DNA of 7,005 nucleotides from an uncultured Ruminococcus sp. (GTDB taxonomy: Bacteria > Bacillota > Clostridia > Oscillospirales > CAG-272), in the NCBI GenBank assembly GCA_902783905.1, contig CACZSP010000012.1, positions 1 through 7,005 on the forward strand, written 5' to 3'. Below the pieces are notes generated by a model. That model was not told the DNA's origin and made no database searches. It worked only from the letters and a program-made list of their open reading frames with translations. The first letter of the stretch is position 1. Each line of letters opens with the position of its first letter. Shown piece after piece: positions 1 to 6,847 of this stretch. A program made the position numbers and the translations under genes.

Positions 1-710
1 AGATATCAAGAAAAAGCGAAAACCGTTCGATAACCCGGGACGTTTCCGGCGAGGGCGTTCAGCAGGCTCTTCTGAAGATTCTCGAGGGTACCGTATCCAA
101 CGTTCCGCCCAACGGAGGGAGAAAACATCCGAATCAGGAGTTTATACGAATCAACACGTCGAACATACTGTTTATCTGCGGCGGAGCTTTTGACGGTCTT
201 CAGGAGATTATCGAAAAACGTCGCGGGACACAGCTTATCGGTTTCCGAAGCGAACTGATATCCAAAAAGGCAGGTGCAGGGACGGATATCTTTTCCGACG
301 TCACTCCTCACGATATCGTGAAATACGGTCTCATCCCCGAGCTTGTCGGTAGAATACCGGTTATCGTTCCGCTGGAAAGTCTGGACGCCGACGCACTCAA
401 GAGAATAATATCCGAGCCGAAGAACTCTCTGATGAAGCAGTACAAAAAGCTGTTTTCACTGGACGGTATCGATCTTGATTTCGACGACAGCGCCGTACAG
501 GCAGTCGCCGAACTTGCACTCGAACGGAACAGCGGCGCGCGCGGACTTCGCTCGATACTCGAAAACGCCATGATGAAACTGATGTACGAGCTTCCCGGAA
601 GGAAGGACGTCGAAAAAGTCAGGATCACCGGAGGATATATCCGCGGAACCGAAGAACCGGTATATATCCTTAAAGCAAAACCGGAGAAAAAGGAAGATGC
701 CGAAGCTTAA
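1..710 (+). CDS. clpX: ATP-dependent Clp protease ATP-binding subunit ClpX, C-terminal part (5' end outside window)
   Basis: This is the last 235 residues of ClpX, the AAA+ unfoldase that feeds substrates into ClpP in the cytoplasm. The reading frame is open from base 3, with the first two bases completing an earlier codon. It begins in the pore-2 region (ISRKSEN...SITRDVSGEGVQQ). The RKH loop is at 120-128, and the ICGGAFDGL strand follows. The IGF tripeptide of the ClpP-binding loop is at 237-245, so ClpP docking is expected. The GLIPELVGR segment and the sensor-2 motif GARGLR (534-551) come next. The distance from the pore-2 region to the stop matches full-length ClpX (about 420 residues), so the C-terminus is intact. 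The N-terminal zinc-binding domain and Walker motifs lie upstream. One oddity is an Arg in place of the usual Pro in the SENPSITRDV motif (codon 24-26). The stop codon overlaps the start of radA. Confidence 0.97.
   Translation, partial: ISRKSENRSITRDVSGEGVQQALLKILEGTVSNVPPNGGRKHPNQEFIRINTSNILFICGGAFDGLQEIIEKRRGTQLIGFRSELISKKAGAGTDIFSDVTPHDIVKYGLIPELVGRIPVIVPLESLDADALKRIISEPKNSLMKQYKKLFSLDGIDLDFDDSAVQAVAELALERNSGARGLRSILENAMMKLMYELPGRKDVEKVRITGGYIRGTEEPVYILKAKPEKKEDAEA
683..696 (+). promoter_or_regulatory. Ribosome binding region for radA inside the clpX 3' end
   Basis: A purine-rich stretch lies directly before the radA ATG. It contains GGAG at 683-686, ten bases from the start, and AGGA at 691-694, only two bases away. 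The upstream GGAG has the more usual spacing. The site lies wholly inside the clpX coding sequence, and the two genes overlap by 14 bases in different frames, so translation of radA is probably coupled to clpX. The start at 697 is also supported because it gives the N-terminus expected of RadA. Confidence 0.6.
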
Positions 711-2079
711 ATCGGTTTTTATATGCTCGTCCTGCGAGTTCGAAAGTCCGAAATGGATGGGAAAATGCCCCAACTGCGGAGCATGGAACTCATTCGTCGA
801 GGACGTTGTAGAAAGCGAACCGGCTTCTAAAAAACAGCCGGAAGTCAGACAGCGCGGGTCCGTTGGGAAAAAAGGCCGTGCCGTTCCGGTCGATCAGATC
901 GAAGAAGACACTTTTATCAGATCCAAAACGGGGCTCGGAGAACTTGACAGAGTTCTCGGAGGAGGACTCGTCCGCGGTTCCGTTGTTCTCCTGACCGGAG
1001 AGCCGGGAATCGGAAAATCAACTCTTCTGCTGCAGATCAGCGGCATCCTGGGCAAAAAACGCAAGGTGCTTTACGTATCCGGCGAGGAATCGGCAGGTCA
1101 GATTAAGCTGAGGGCAAAGCGCCTCGGCGTGGCGGGAGAAAATCTTTTCGTCCTCACCGAAGCGAATATCGACAGGATACTCGAAGAATGCGAAAGCGTT
1201 TCTCCCGACGTTCTGATCGTCGACTCGGTACAGACGACCTATACTCCGGAATCGGCTTCCTCCCCCGGCAGCGTGACTCAGGTAAGAGAATCCGCGCTTT
1301 CTTTTATCGCGAAGGCGAAAAACGACGGAACGTCGGTCATTCTTGTCGGTCACGTAAACAAGGAAGGATCGATCGCCGGACCGAAGATTCTCGAGCACAT
1401 GGTGGACGCCGTCCTCTGCTTCGAGGGAGAACGTCAGCAGGCGTACAGGATAATCAGAGCAAACAAAAACCGTTACGGCTCCACCGACGAGATCGGTGTG
1501 TTCGAAATGACAGACCGCGGGTTGTCGGAAGTCCCCAATCCGTCCGAGACGCTCCTTGAAGGCAGACCGAAGAACGTATCGGGTAACTGCGCCCTTTGTA
1601 CCGTCGAAGGCACTAGGCCGCTCATAGCCGAGGTACAGGCGCTTGCCGCGCCCACTTCCTTCCCTTCCCCCCGTAGGACCGTAAACGGAGTCGATTATAA
1701 CAGGATTTGTCTTATAACTGCAGTGCTTGAAAAAAGGCTGGGAATCAGATTCGGAGACAAGGACCTGTATCTGAACGTTATCGGAGGACTGCGGATAGAA
1801 GAACCGGCGGCCGATCTTGCAATTGCACTCGCCATGATTTCATCCGTAAAGGATAAACCTGTTCCCGATACTCTTGCCGCAATCGGTGAAATCGGTCTTT
1901 CTGGAGAATGCAGATCGGTTTCGGGGCTGGAATCGCGTATAAAGGAATGCGAGAGACTCGGATTTGACCGGATAGCCGTTCCGCACAGAAATCTGACTAA
2001 GAAAAAGCCCGATCCCGCGAGCGGAGTCAGACTGATTCCGGTCAGAAGCGTATTCGATCTTCTTGATCTTCTGGAATAA
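697..2079 (+). CDS. radA: DNA repair protein RadA (Sms), complete
   Basis: RadA is a cytoplasmic RecA-like ATPase that processes recombination intermediates and drives branch migration or DNA unwinding with RecA. All family landmarks are present in order. A four-cysteine zinc finger (C10-x2-C13-x10-C24-x2-C27) leads, followed by the ATPase core with Walker A GEPGIGKST at residues 101-109 and Walker B VLIVDS ending near D176. The RadA-specific KNRFG motif appears as KNRYG at 257-261, a conservative Phe to Tyr change. A Lon-protease-like C-terminal domain covers about residues 290-455 (VNGVDYNR, GGLRIEEPAADLA, GEIGLSGECRSV). At 460 residues it has normal family length. The ATG at 697 places the zinc finger where it belongs. 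It overlaps clpX by 14 bases and is followed by a strong terminator, so it is probably the last gene of a clpX-radA transcript. Confidence 0.98.
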   Translation: MPKLKSVFICSSCEFESPKWMGKCPNCGAWNSFVEDVVESEPASKKQPEVRQRGSVGKKGRAVPVDQIEEDTFIRSKTGLGELDRVLGGGLVRGSVVLLTGEPGIGKSTLLLQISGILGKKRKVLYVSGEESAGQIKLRAKRLGVAGENLFVLTEANIDRILEECESVSPDVLIVDSVQTTYTPESASSPGSVTQVRESALSFIAKAKNDGTSVILVGHVNKEGSIAGPKILEHMVDAVLCFEGERQQAYRIIRANKNRYGSTDEIGVFEMTDRGLSEVPNPSETLLEGRPKNVSGNCALCTVEGTRPLIAEVQALAAPTSFPSPRRTVNGVDYNRICLITAVLEKRLGIRFGDKDLYLNVIGGLRIEEPAADLAIALAMISSVKDKPVPDTLAAIGEIGLSGECRSVSGLESRIKECERLGFDRIAVPHRNLTKKKPDPASGVRLIPVRSVFDLLDLLE

Positions 2080-2093
2080 TTCAGACATATATC

Positions 2094-2148
2094 AGGGGTT
2101 GCTAAAAACTCGTGGACCGAGCTTTTAGCAACCCCTTTGATTATTTTC
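2094..2148 (+). terminator. Intrinsic terminator between the convergent radA and lipoprotein genes
   Basis: The left arm AGGGGTTGCTAAAA (2094-2107) pairs perfectly over 14 bases with TTTTAGCAACCCCT (2123-2136). After one A-C mismatch, an inner CTCG/CGAG stem (2109-2112 with 2118-2121) closes a five-base loop (2113-2117). On the + strand the hairpin is followed by a T-rich tract (TTTGATTATTTT), which fits rho-independent termination after radA, about 15 bases past its stop. Read on the - strand the same hairpin lies 29 bases beyond the lipoprotein stop, but the sequence after it (TGATATATGTC) is only A/T-rich and lacks a clean T run. It may therefore serve both genes, with weaker support for the - strand. 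Confidence 0.85.
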
Positions 2149-2165
2149 TGAGCGGGAACGCTCCG

Positions 2166-5100
2166 TTATTTGATAACCGTCACTTTGTCTTTGGGCAAAC
2201 CCGAGCGGATCGAAATCCGGTTGCTCGGCCACAATCCTATTACAAGAAGCTGCCCTGCGTTTTCCGAACCTGCGACTTCAAAGTTCGAACTTCTCGTCCC
2301 CACGGACGCCGCGATCACCGCGTTTCCTCCCTGAAGGTTGATAAACGGAATTTTGTTGGATGCGTCGGCAATTGAGACGTAAACGTTTCCGTTTCCGTTA
2401 ATGATCATAGTATAGAGAGGATTTCCCCAGCAGGTCATATTGTATATACTTGCTTTTCCGATGAATGAATTGGAAGTGTATATCGAAGCTCCGTAGCGGT
2501 AATTTGAATCCGAACGCTGCGAGACCAGCTGAGCGTTGATTATAGTCGCCGTGCAGTTGCCTTCCAGATAAAAATCGCAGTCGGAATAATCGACGGCGGT
2601 GCCCGCGAGAACTACGTCCTTTGCTCCGTCGAGCAAACTGACTCCAATCCGCTGGTTGATCGTGAAGTTATTGTAGAGTATCTCACCTGTCGATTCGCCG
2701 ATAATGTACGTCTTTCCGGTGTCGACGGCTTTCGCAGCCACGTGATCCCAGTATTTTGAATCGATATATCTGCCCGGCTGCCAGCAGTTGACGGTGAAAT
2801 GACAGTCTCGGATAATTCCGCCTTCGCTTCCCGCTCCGACTCGGATACCTTCGTTAAGACCGACTGCCCACAGAAATTCGACGTAGTGACCGTCGCATTT
2901 TTCGGCGGAAAAATCGATGCAGTTATACGAGGACGTCATACCGACGTCGATTACGTAAATATTCTTTCCGTGTCCCCGTACCGTGAAAGAAGTCGGCTTT
3001 ATCGAGGTGCTCGACTGACTGTCGTATTCGATCGAAAGCCCGCAGAGTCCGGAACCCTCGTACATCGAAATAAACTCTTTTCCGTCGGGATCGTTGGTGC
3101 CGAAATCGGTGAAAATCACGGTGCCGCAAGGCAGATACGGGTTTGTTCCTCCCTCGGACCACGCCTGTCCCGAAGCAGCCGGTTTCATGTAGATATCGAC
3201 GTGAGCAGCCATTGTGGAACCGCGAAGCTCGACGCCGGCGCGCAGATCGATATGCCTGCGGACGTAATAAACCCCCGCGGGAAGGTAAACCGTGCCTCCC
3301 GATGACGAAGCAAGCTTGTCTATCGCTTTCTGGAGTATATCGCCGATATCCTCTCCGCTTTTTGCGTTATACGGCTCTTTGGAAAGATCGATGAAAGCGT
3401 CGGAGCCGGGCTTGGTTTCTTTTGTACAGGAAGCCATATCGAATAAAGGCACCGCCTGCGCTTTGTCGGTGTTGACAACCGAATCGTTTTCTCTGCAGTC
3501 ACCCGAAAAACTCGTGTTGACCGCCGAGATCCTGCCTCCGGAGGTCCGTCCGAAGATTTCTCCGGAAGCCGAAGAAACGGAACATGAATCAAATATCAGT
3601 TGAGGTTTGATGCTTTGCAGTATAATCGCGTATTTTCCTGCGCTGTCGATTACTGTTCCGGCAAAATGCAGCGACCCGCGCTGATTTTCGCGCAGGGTTC
3701 CGGCTTCCGGGCGGAAAAAGAGCGCAGCGGCTCCGCCGTTCCCCGTCGCGCGGAGTTCTCCTCCGGTTACCATGAACCAGGAAACGTTTTTAACGAAAAT
3801 CGGATAATAGCAGTCGGTTATCACCGGATTGAGGATCTGACCGTTAGCCACCGAAGTATCGTTCGGGTTGTTTGAGGATTCGGTAAAGCAGAATCCGCGG
3901 AAATAACCGCTGATCGTGATATCAGAGAAATAAAACCAGTCGGCGTGTCCCATCAGGATGCCCGTGGAATTTCTCAGCATATACGTCCGCAGCAGTTCCG
4001 CGTTAGGCGTGCCGGGAAGGCCGCTTGAAAGCCAGTAATCGGGAGAAAGGCTGAAATTTTCAACCTTACCGATGTCAAGGTTGTAATCGTTGCAGAATCC
4101 CGTTTCAAGGCAGGTACCGCAGACGTCGCGTATATACTGCAGAGCGAGGACCGCCCCGTATTCCGACGCGTCGATGCCTATATACGAGTTGACAAACGTC
4201 ACGTTGCGCACCGTGCAGCCGTTGATATACTTCTGCATAACCGAAGCGGGATAAGGTATCGCCCTTCCGTTCACGATCGTCTGCTCGGGATACCAGAAGG
4301 CAAGATTCTGTACCGAAGTGTACGGACCGCATATTACGGCAGCAAGTTTTCTGTCGGTAACTCCTTTACCGTGATAAATGCAGAGCACCGTGCCATCGGC
4401 AGTGCCTGACTTGATCTCGCCGGAAAGAGTGACGAGCGCCGGAAGTTCAAGCGGCTCGGTAAGACAGTAAAACCCGCGCGGCGCAAATACGGTCCCGCCG
4501 CCGGCTTCGTTGGCCGCTTCGATCGCTTTTTTAAATGCCGCGGTATCGTCTGAAACCCCGTCTCCGGCGGCACCGAAGGAAAGCACGTTGAAATCTGCGA
4601 TCACGTTGTACGGCGTGCCGTACCTGTTTTCAATCAGCCCGGTTTCGATCCTGTCCGCCGGTATGCTCGAAGCCGACGCGCTCCCGGAATATCTGACGGC
4701 ATAATCCTGAGAATAATCAAAAGACGGATCTGTCAGTAGAAGCTTTTCGACGTCTACTGAAGGCGCGGAATTTTCGGGACGTCCGGTCTGATCTCCGGTC
4801 GGACATCCTTTGGGAATGACGGCGTTTACGGGATCACGGCGCGCAGGGACGGCGGTAGCGGCGGTTTCACGCGGAACGAACCCGGCGTTGAACTCAAGTC
4901 CGGTATACTCAAGCAGAAACGCTTCAACGCCGTCGGCGAGAGACGCTTCGTCAAGTCCGGATATAACGATTTTATTTCCGGACCGCGATATGCCGGAACG
5001 CTTGTCCGCACTTAGTCCCCCGGCTGCTTCGGATGATTCGGGGCGGTTTGTCGAACCTACGAGAATCTCAAATCTGTCGGAAGTATCCCACTTTCTCATG

Positions 5101-5405
5101 ATATCCGACTCGACGGAAAAGACGGTACCTGTTGCCGTCCTAAGACATTCGGAAAGAAAATTCGCCAGATTTGCGGCAGTCAGATCTTCATCCGCTCTGA
5201 CTATGGTATACACGGGTTCTCCGCCGGAAAGCAGTTCCTCCCAGGGTTCGGTATCGGATTCCGTTGAAACGGGAGAGGGCTCGTCGGATTCCAGGGAACT
5301 GCTTCCGGTATCCTCGTGCCCTCCTTTTTCGCATGAAAACAGAGAAGTTGCGACAACCGTCGTAACGATTATTAATGAAAGTGTCCTGCAAAAAATCTTT
5401 TTCAT
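2166..5405 (-). CDS. Large surface lipoprotein with a GH67-N-like domain and two tandem pectate-lyase-type beta-helix domains
   Basis: A 1079-residue exported protein. Residues 1-25 form a lipoprotein signal peptide: MKKIFCR, a hydrophobic core, then LFSC with lipidated Cys25. A Ser/Glu/Asp-rich linker (26-60) suggests anchoring to the outer face of the membrane. Residues about 64-178 resemble the alpha-glucuronidase N-terminal-like domain seen in many clostridial lipoproteins (EILVGSTNRPES, GNKIVISGLDEASL). Two right-handed beta-helix domains of the Pectate_lyase_3 type follow: one at about 270-640, opening with FGAAGDGVSDDTAAF (277-291), and one at about 672-1060, opening with QKAIDKL...GGTVYLPAGVYYV. 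The likely role is binding or cleaving a polysaccharide outside the cell. I see no convincing set of GH28 catalytic motifs, so enzyme activity is unproven. Its start overlaps the dehydrogenase stop by one base, and no strong ribosome site is visible, so translational coupling is likely. Confidence 0.92.
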   Translation of the reverse strand: MKKIFCRTLSLIIVTTVVATSLFSCEKGGHEDTGSSSLESDEPSPVSTESDTEPWEELLSGGEPVYTIVRADEDLTAANLANFLSECLRTATGTVFSVESDIMRKWDTSDRFEILVGSTNRPESSEAAGGLSADKRSGISRSGNKIVISGLDEASLADGVEAFLLEYTGLEFNAGFVPRETAATAVPARRDPVNAVIPKGCPTGDQTGRPENSAPSVDVEKLLLTDPSFDYSQDYAVRYSGSASASSIPADRIETGLIENRYGTPYNVIADFNVLSFGAAGDGVSDDTAAFKKAIEAANEAGGGTVFAPRGFYCLTEPLELPALVTLSGEIKSGTADGTVLCIYHGKGVTDRKLAAVICGPYTSVQNLAFWYPEQTIVNGRAIPYPASVMQKYINGCTVRNVTFVNSYIGIDASEYGAVLALQYIRDVCGTCLETGFCNDYNLDIGKVENFSLSPDYWLSSGLPGTPNAELLRTYMLRNSTGILMGHADWFYFSDITISGYFRGFCFTESSNNPNDTSVANGQILNPVITDCYYPIFVKNVSWFMVTGGELRATGNGGAAALFFRPEAGTLRENQRGSLHFAGTVIDSAGKYAIILQSIKPQLIFDSCSVSSASGEIFGRTSGGRISAVNTSFSGDCRENDSVVNTDKAQAVPLFDMASCTKETKPGSDAFIDLSKEPYNAKSGEDIGDILQKAIDKLASSSGGTVYLPAGVYYVRRHIDLRAGVELRGSTMAAHVDIYMKPAASGQAWSEGGTNPYLPCGTVIFTDFGTNDPDGKEFISMYEGSGLCGLSIEYDSQSSTSIKPTSFTVRGHGKNIYVIDVGMTSSYNCIDFSAEKCDGHYVEFLWAVGLNEGIRVGAGSEGGIIRDCHFTVNCWQPGRYIDSKYWDHVAAKAVDTGKTYIIGESTGEILYNNFTINQRIGVSLLDGAKDVVLAGTAVDYSDCDFYLEGNCTATIINAQLVSQRSDSNYRYGASIYTSNSFIGKASIYNMTCWGNPLYTMIINGNGNVYVSIADASNKIPFINLQGGNAVIAASVGTRSSNFEVAGSENAGQLLVIGLWPSNRISIRSGLPKDKVTVIK
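2226..3392 (-). repeat. Second beta-helix domain (residues about 672-1060), downstream copy of the internal protein repeat
   Basis: This copy lacks the leading NVLSFGAAGDGVSDDT motif but keeps the later landmarks in the same order: GGTVYLPAGVYYV (703-715), VELRGS (725-730), GTVIFTDFG (761-769), GLCGLSIEYDSQ (786-797), IDVGMTSSYNCIDFS (819-833), and STGEILYNNFTINQRIG (905-921). It ends near VIGLWPSNR (1055-1063). A GHG tripeptide at 811-813 recalls GH28 enzymes, but the accompanying aspartate motifs are not seen. Borders are approximate. Confidence 0.7.
3486..4598 (-). repeat. First beta-helix domain (residues about 270-640), upstream copy of an internal protein repeat
   Basis: This domain has the full Pectate_lyase_3 opening, with FGAAGDGVSDDT at 277-288 and a GGGTVFAPRGFY strand at 302-313. 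It shares its order of landmarks with the second domain: a VTLSGE turn (325-330), GTVLCIY (338-344), SVQNLAFWYPEQ (364-375), a VTFVNSYIGIDAS strand (402-414), and STGILMGHADWFYFSDITISG (about 480-500). The repeat is visible at protein level only; the DNA copies have diverged. Domain borders are approximate. Confidence 0.7.
5331..5405 (-). other. Lipoprotein signal peptide and lipobox
   Basis: These bases encode residues 1-25 of the long lipoprotein. Positively charged residues (Lys2, Lys3, Arg7) precede a hydrophobic stretch (LSLIIVTTVVATS) and the lipobox L22-F23-S24-C25. Cys25 would be modified by diacylglyceryl transferase (Lgt) and become the mature N-terminus after cleavage by signal peptidase II (Lsp). 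Glu26 follows the cysteine. Confidence 0.93.
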
Positions 5406-5407
5406 CA
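5403..5407 (-). promoter_or_regulatory. TGATG stop/start overlap between dehydrogenase and lipoprotein genes
   Basis: On the - strand the dehydrogenase stop TGA (5407-5405) shares one base with the lipoprotein ATG (5405-5403). The best Shine-Dalgarno-like stretch upstream (GGAAG) is about 14 bases away, which is too far to be strong. Re-initiation by ribosomes that finish the dehydrogenase is the likely way the lipoprotein is translated. Confidence 0.7.
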
Positions 5408-6427
5408 GAACATCATTTCTTCCGCCGTTCGGATCATATCCGAAGGGCTGTCCGAATAAGAGTTGACTGTCGCGCCGCCCCGGTGATTGGTAAGCGTTAC
5501 GTTATCCAGTTTAAGCAGAGGATCCGACGGATCGGTCGGTTCCGCCTGATGAACGTCCAGAGCAGCACCGGCGATCTTTTTTTCTGCCAAAAACTCGTAA
5601 AGAGCGGCGTAATCAACAAGATGAGGTCTCGCGGTATTGATGAAATACGCAGAAGGTTTCATCAGTTCGAATTCCCTGCGCGAAACGATCAGATCGTCTG
5701 ATCTTGCGTGAAGCGTAACTATATCGCTGCGTTTCATCAGTTCGTCGAGATCAGCCTTCTCACATCCGAGCGAGAGGGCGTCAGGATCGAAGGAAGGCAC
5801 TGCCGGGTCAGTGAAACAAAGATTCATCCCAAGCGCTTTCAGATACCTTCCGACGCGTCTGCCGATGGAACCGAAGCCGATGATGCCGGCGCATAGCCCC
5901 CGAAGCTCGAACTCGCGCCCGGCGTTCGGATAGGATTCGCACCATCCGCCCGATTTCATAATTTTATCAGCGAGAGAAATATTCCGTGTCTGCGACAGAA
6001 TAAGTCCGACAGTCAGTTCTGCCACTCCGTTAGCGTTGTGCGAAGGATTCGAAATAACCGGGATCCCGCGCTCGGAAGCTGCTTCAAGATCTATGTTTTC
6101 GGTCCCTCCGCGATTGACCATTATCAGCTTCAGACCCTGCCAGGATTCGATCAGTCTTCGCGTTACCGGACATAAATGAACCATGATCGCATCGTAGCCC
6201 GGTGCTATTTCATAAAGCTCTTCCGGAGCCGGAAGAGCCTCCGGTCCTCCGCGCTCGATGATATAAGCAACGTGACGCATGGATGCCTTGTCGGGAGGGC
6301 CGAACGAAAGAATCTCGCCGAATTCAAAACGGTCCGACACTTTGTCTGCGGCACGGTAGTATTCCGGACGCATGAATGCGTCGGAAACCGAGATGATCCG
6401 CAGCGGGCGTGATGACGAATCGCTCAT
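5405..6427 (-). CDS. D-isomer-specific 2-hydroxyacid dehydrogenase, phosphoglycerate-dehydrogenase-like
   Basis: A 340-residue cytoplasmic NAD-dependent oxidoreductase that would interconvert a 2-hydroxyacid and a 2-ketoacid. The Rossmann nucleotide motif GFGSIG is at residues 184-189, with Asp207 near the end of the second strand suggesting NAD over NADP. The expected catalytic trio is in place: Arg267 (NTAR), Glu296 (DVHQAEP) and His315 (TNHRGG). The NRGGTENID and SNPSHNANGVAELTVGL segments are typical of a putative dehydrogenase subgroup found near sugar-use genes rather than of SerA proper; this is from recall. ATG 6427 is the first possible start, because the preceding gene's stop TGA lies in the same frame three codons upstream; no strong ribosome site is visible. 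Oddities are Pro268 after the catalytic Arg, a short loop after HARSDD, and an abrupt C-terminus. The substrate is unknown. Confidence 0.92.
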   Translation of the reverse strand: MSDSSSRPLRIISVSDAFMRPEYYRAADKVSDRFEFGEILSFGPPDKASMRHVAYIIERGGPEALPAPEELYEIAPGYDAIMVHLCPVTRRLIESWQGLKLIMVNRGGTENIDLEAASERGIPVISNPSHNANGVAELTVGLILSQTRNISLADKIMKSGGWCESYPNAGREFELRGLCAGIIGFGSIGRRVGRYLKALGMNLCFTDPAVPSFDPDALSLGCEKADLDELMKRSDIVTLHARSDDLIVSRREFELMKPSAYFINTARPHLVDYAALYEFLAEKKIAGAALDVHQAEPTDPSDPLLKLDNVTLTNHRGGATVNSYSDSPSDMIRTAEEMMF

Positions 6428-6433
6428 TTTCGT

Positions 6434-6841
6434 TCAGATGAATTTTTTAAGGCCTTCGGTTGCCGCTTCGACGGCCAGCGAGGAGGTCATAACGATATTG
6501 ACCTTGTATCTGTCGGCGAGTTCGTCGAGATCGTTTACAAGGCGTTCGAAATTGTCCGTGTCGTTGTTGCAGATCCGAAGCGCCGAATCTATATAAAGGT
6601 CGGATACGTCGCTGTCGCTTGCAAGTATTCCGGCAACGAATCCGTACAGCTGTCTTGAACCGAATACGTAATACTCGTCGACGTTTATAAGTCTGCAGCG
6701 GTAGCTGATGTCATAACGGAGCTTGATGCCCTTTTCGATGCAGACGACGTTTCCTTTGCTTTCTTCGACTGCCTGATTAACCATGGCGATGAGCGATTTC
6801 GTTTTTCCGGAGCCCTTTACTCCGAGTATGAGCTTGATCAT
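6434..6841 (-). CDS. Small P-loop ATP-binding protein of unknown function
   Basis: A 135-residue soluble protein with a clear Walker A motif GVKGSGKT at residues 7-14, directly after the first beta strand. A Walker-B-like strand DLYIDSALRI (81-90) and a later hydrophobic strand ending MTSS (114-121), a possible sensor region, follow. This order fits a compact P-loop NTPase fold with little else added. There is no signal peptide or membrane segment. I recall similar small proteins as widespread in Clostridia, sometimes labelled PilT-like or simply ATP-binding protein, without a known role; the PilT label looks unsafe because the protein is far shorter than PilT and lacks its His box. The gene starts 14 bases after pgi, behind a good ribosome site, and its stop is 6 bases before the dehydrogenase gene, so all three are probably co-transcribed. 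Confidence 0.85.
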   Translation of the reverse strand: MIKLILGVKGSGKTKSLIAMVNQAVEESKGNVVCIEKGIKLRYDISYRCRLINVDEYYVFGSRQLYGFVAGILASDSDVSDLYIDSALRICNNDTDNFERLVNDLDELADRYKVNIVMTSSLAVEAATEGLKKFI

Positions 6842-6847
6842 TTTCGT

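Noticed and set aside
1018..1398. A 126-codon - strand frame and an overlapping + strand frame (1188-1559) within radA
   Set aside because: Both lie over the RadA ATPase core, which is conserved in the radA frame throughout; neither shows any motif or ribosome site.
2150..2163. Small hairpin GAGCG-GGAA-CGCTC just past the lipoprotein stop
   Set aside because: Only five base pairs and no following T run on either strand; the nearby 14-base stem explains termination better.
2963..2977. GHG tripeptide (residues 811-813) as evidence for a GH28 polygalacturonase
   Set aside because: The other GH28 motifs (NTD, DD, RIK) are not found in the right order, so the tripeptide alone does not support the assignment.
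2799..3305. A 168-codon open frame on the + strand opposite the second beta-helix domain
   Set aside because: Arg/Ser-rich, without motifs, and fully antisense to coding sequence of a recognised domain.
4733..4760. Perfect 8-base inverted repeat (TCAGTAGA / TCTACTGA) with a 12-base loop
   Set aside because: It lies inside the lipoprotein coding sequence, has no T tract and is short enough to arise by chance in 7 kb.
4810..5466. A 218-codon open frame on the + strand opposite the lipoprotein's N-terminal part
   Set aside because: It is antisense to a well-supported gene with a lipobox and recognisable domains; its protein is low in complexity (Ser/Pro/Arg-rich), shows no known motif and runs past the dehydrogenase stop. 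It is a shadow of codon bias.
5402..6436. Possible TGA recoding, since TGA separates in-frame genes at 6434-6436 and a double TGA follows the dehydrogenase
   Set aside because: Trp is encoded by TGG in these genes, each TGA coincides with the natural end of a protein and a new start, and reading through the pgi stop gives no sensible product.
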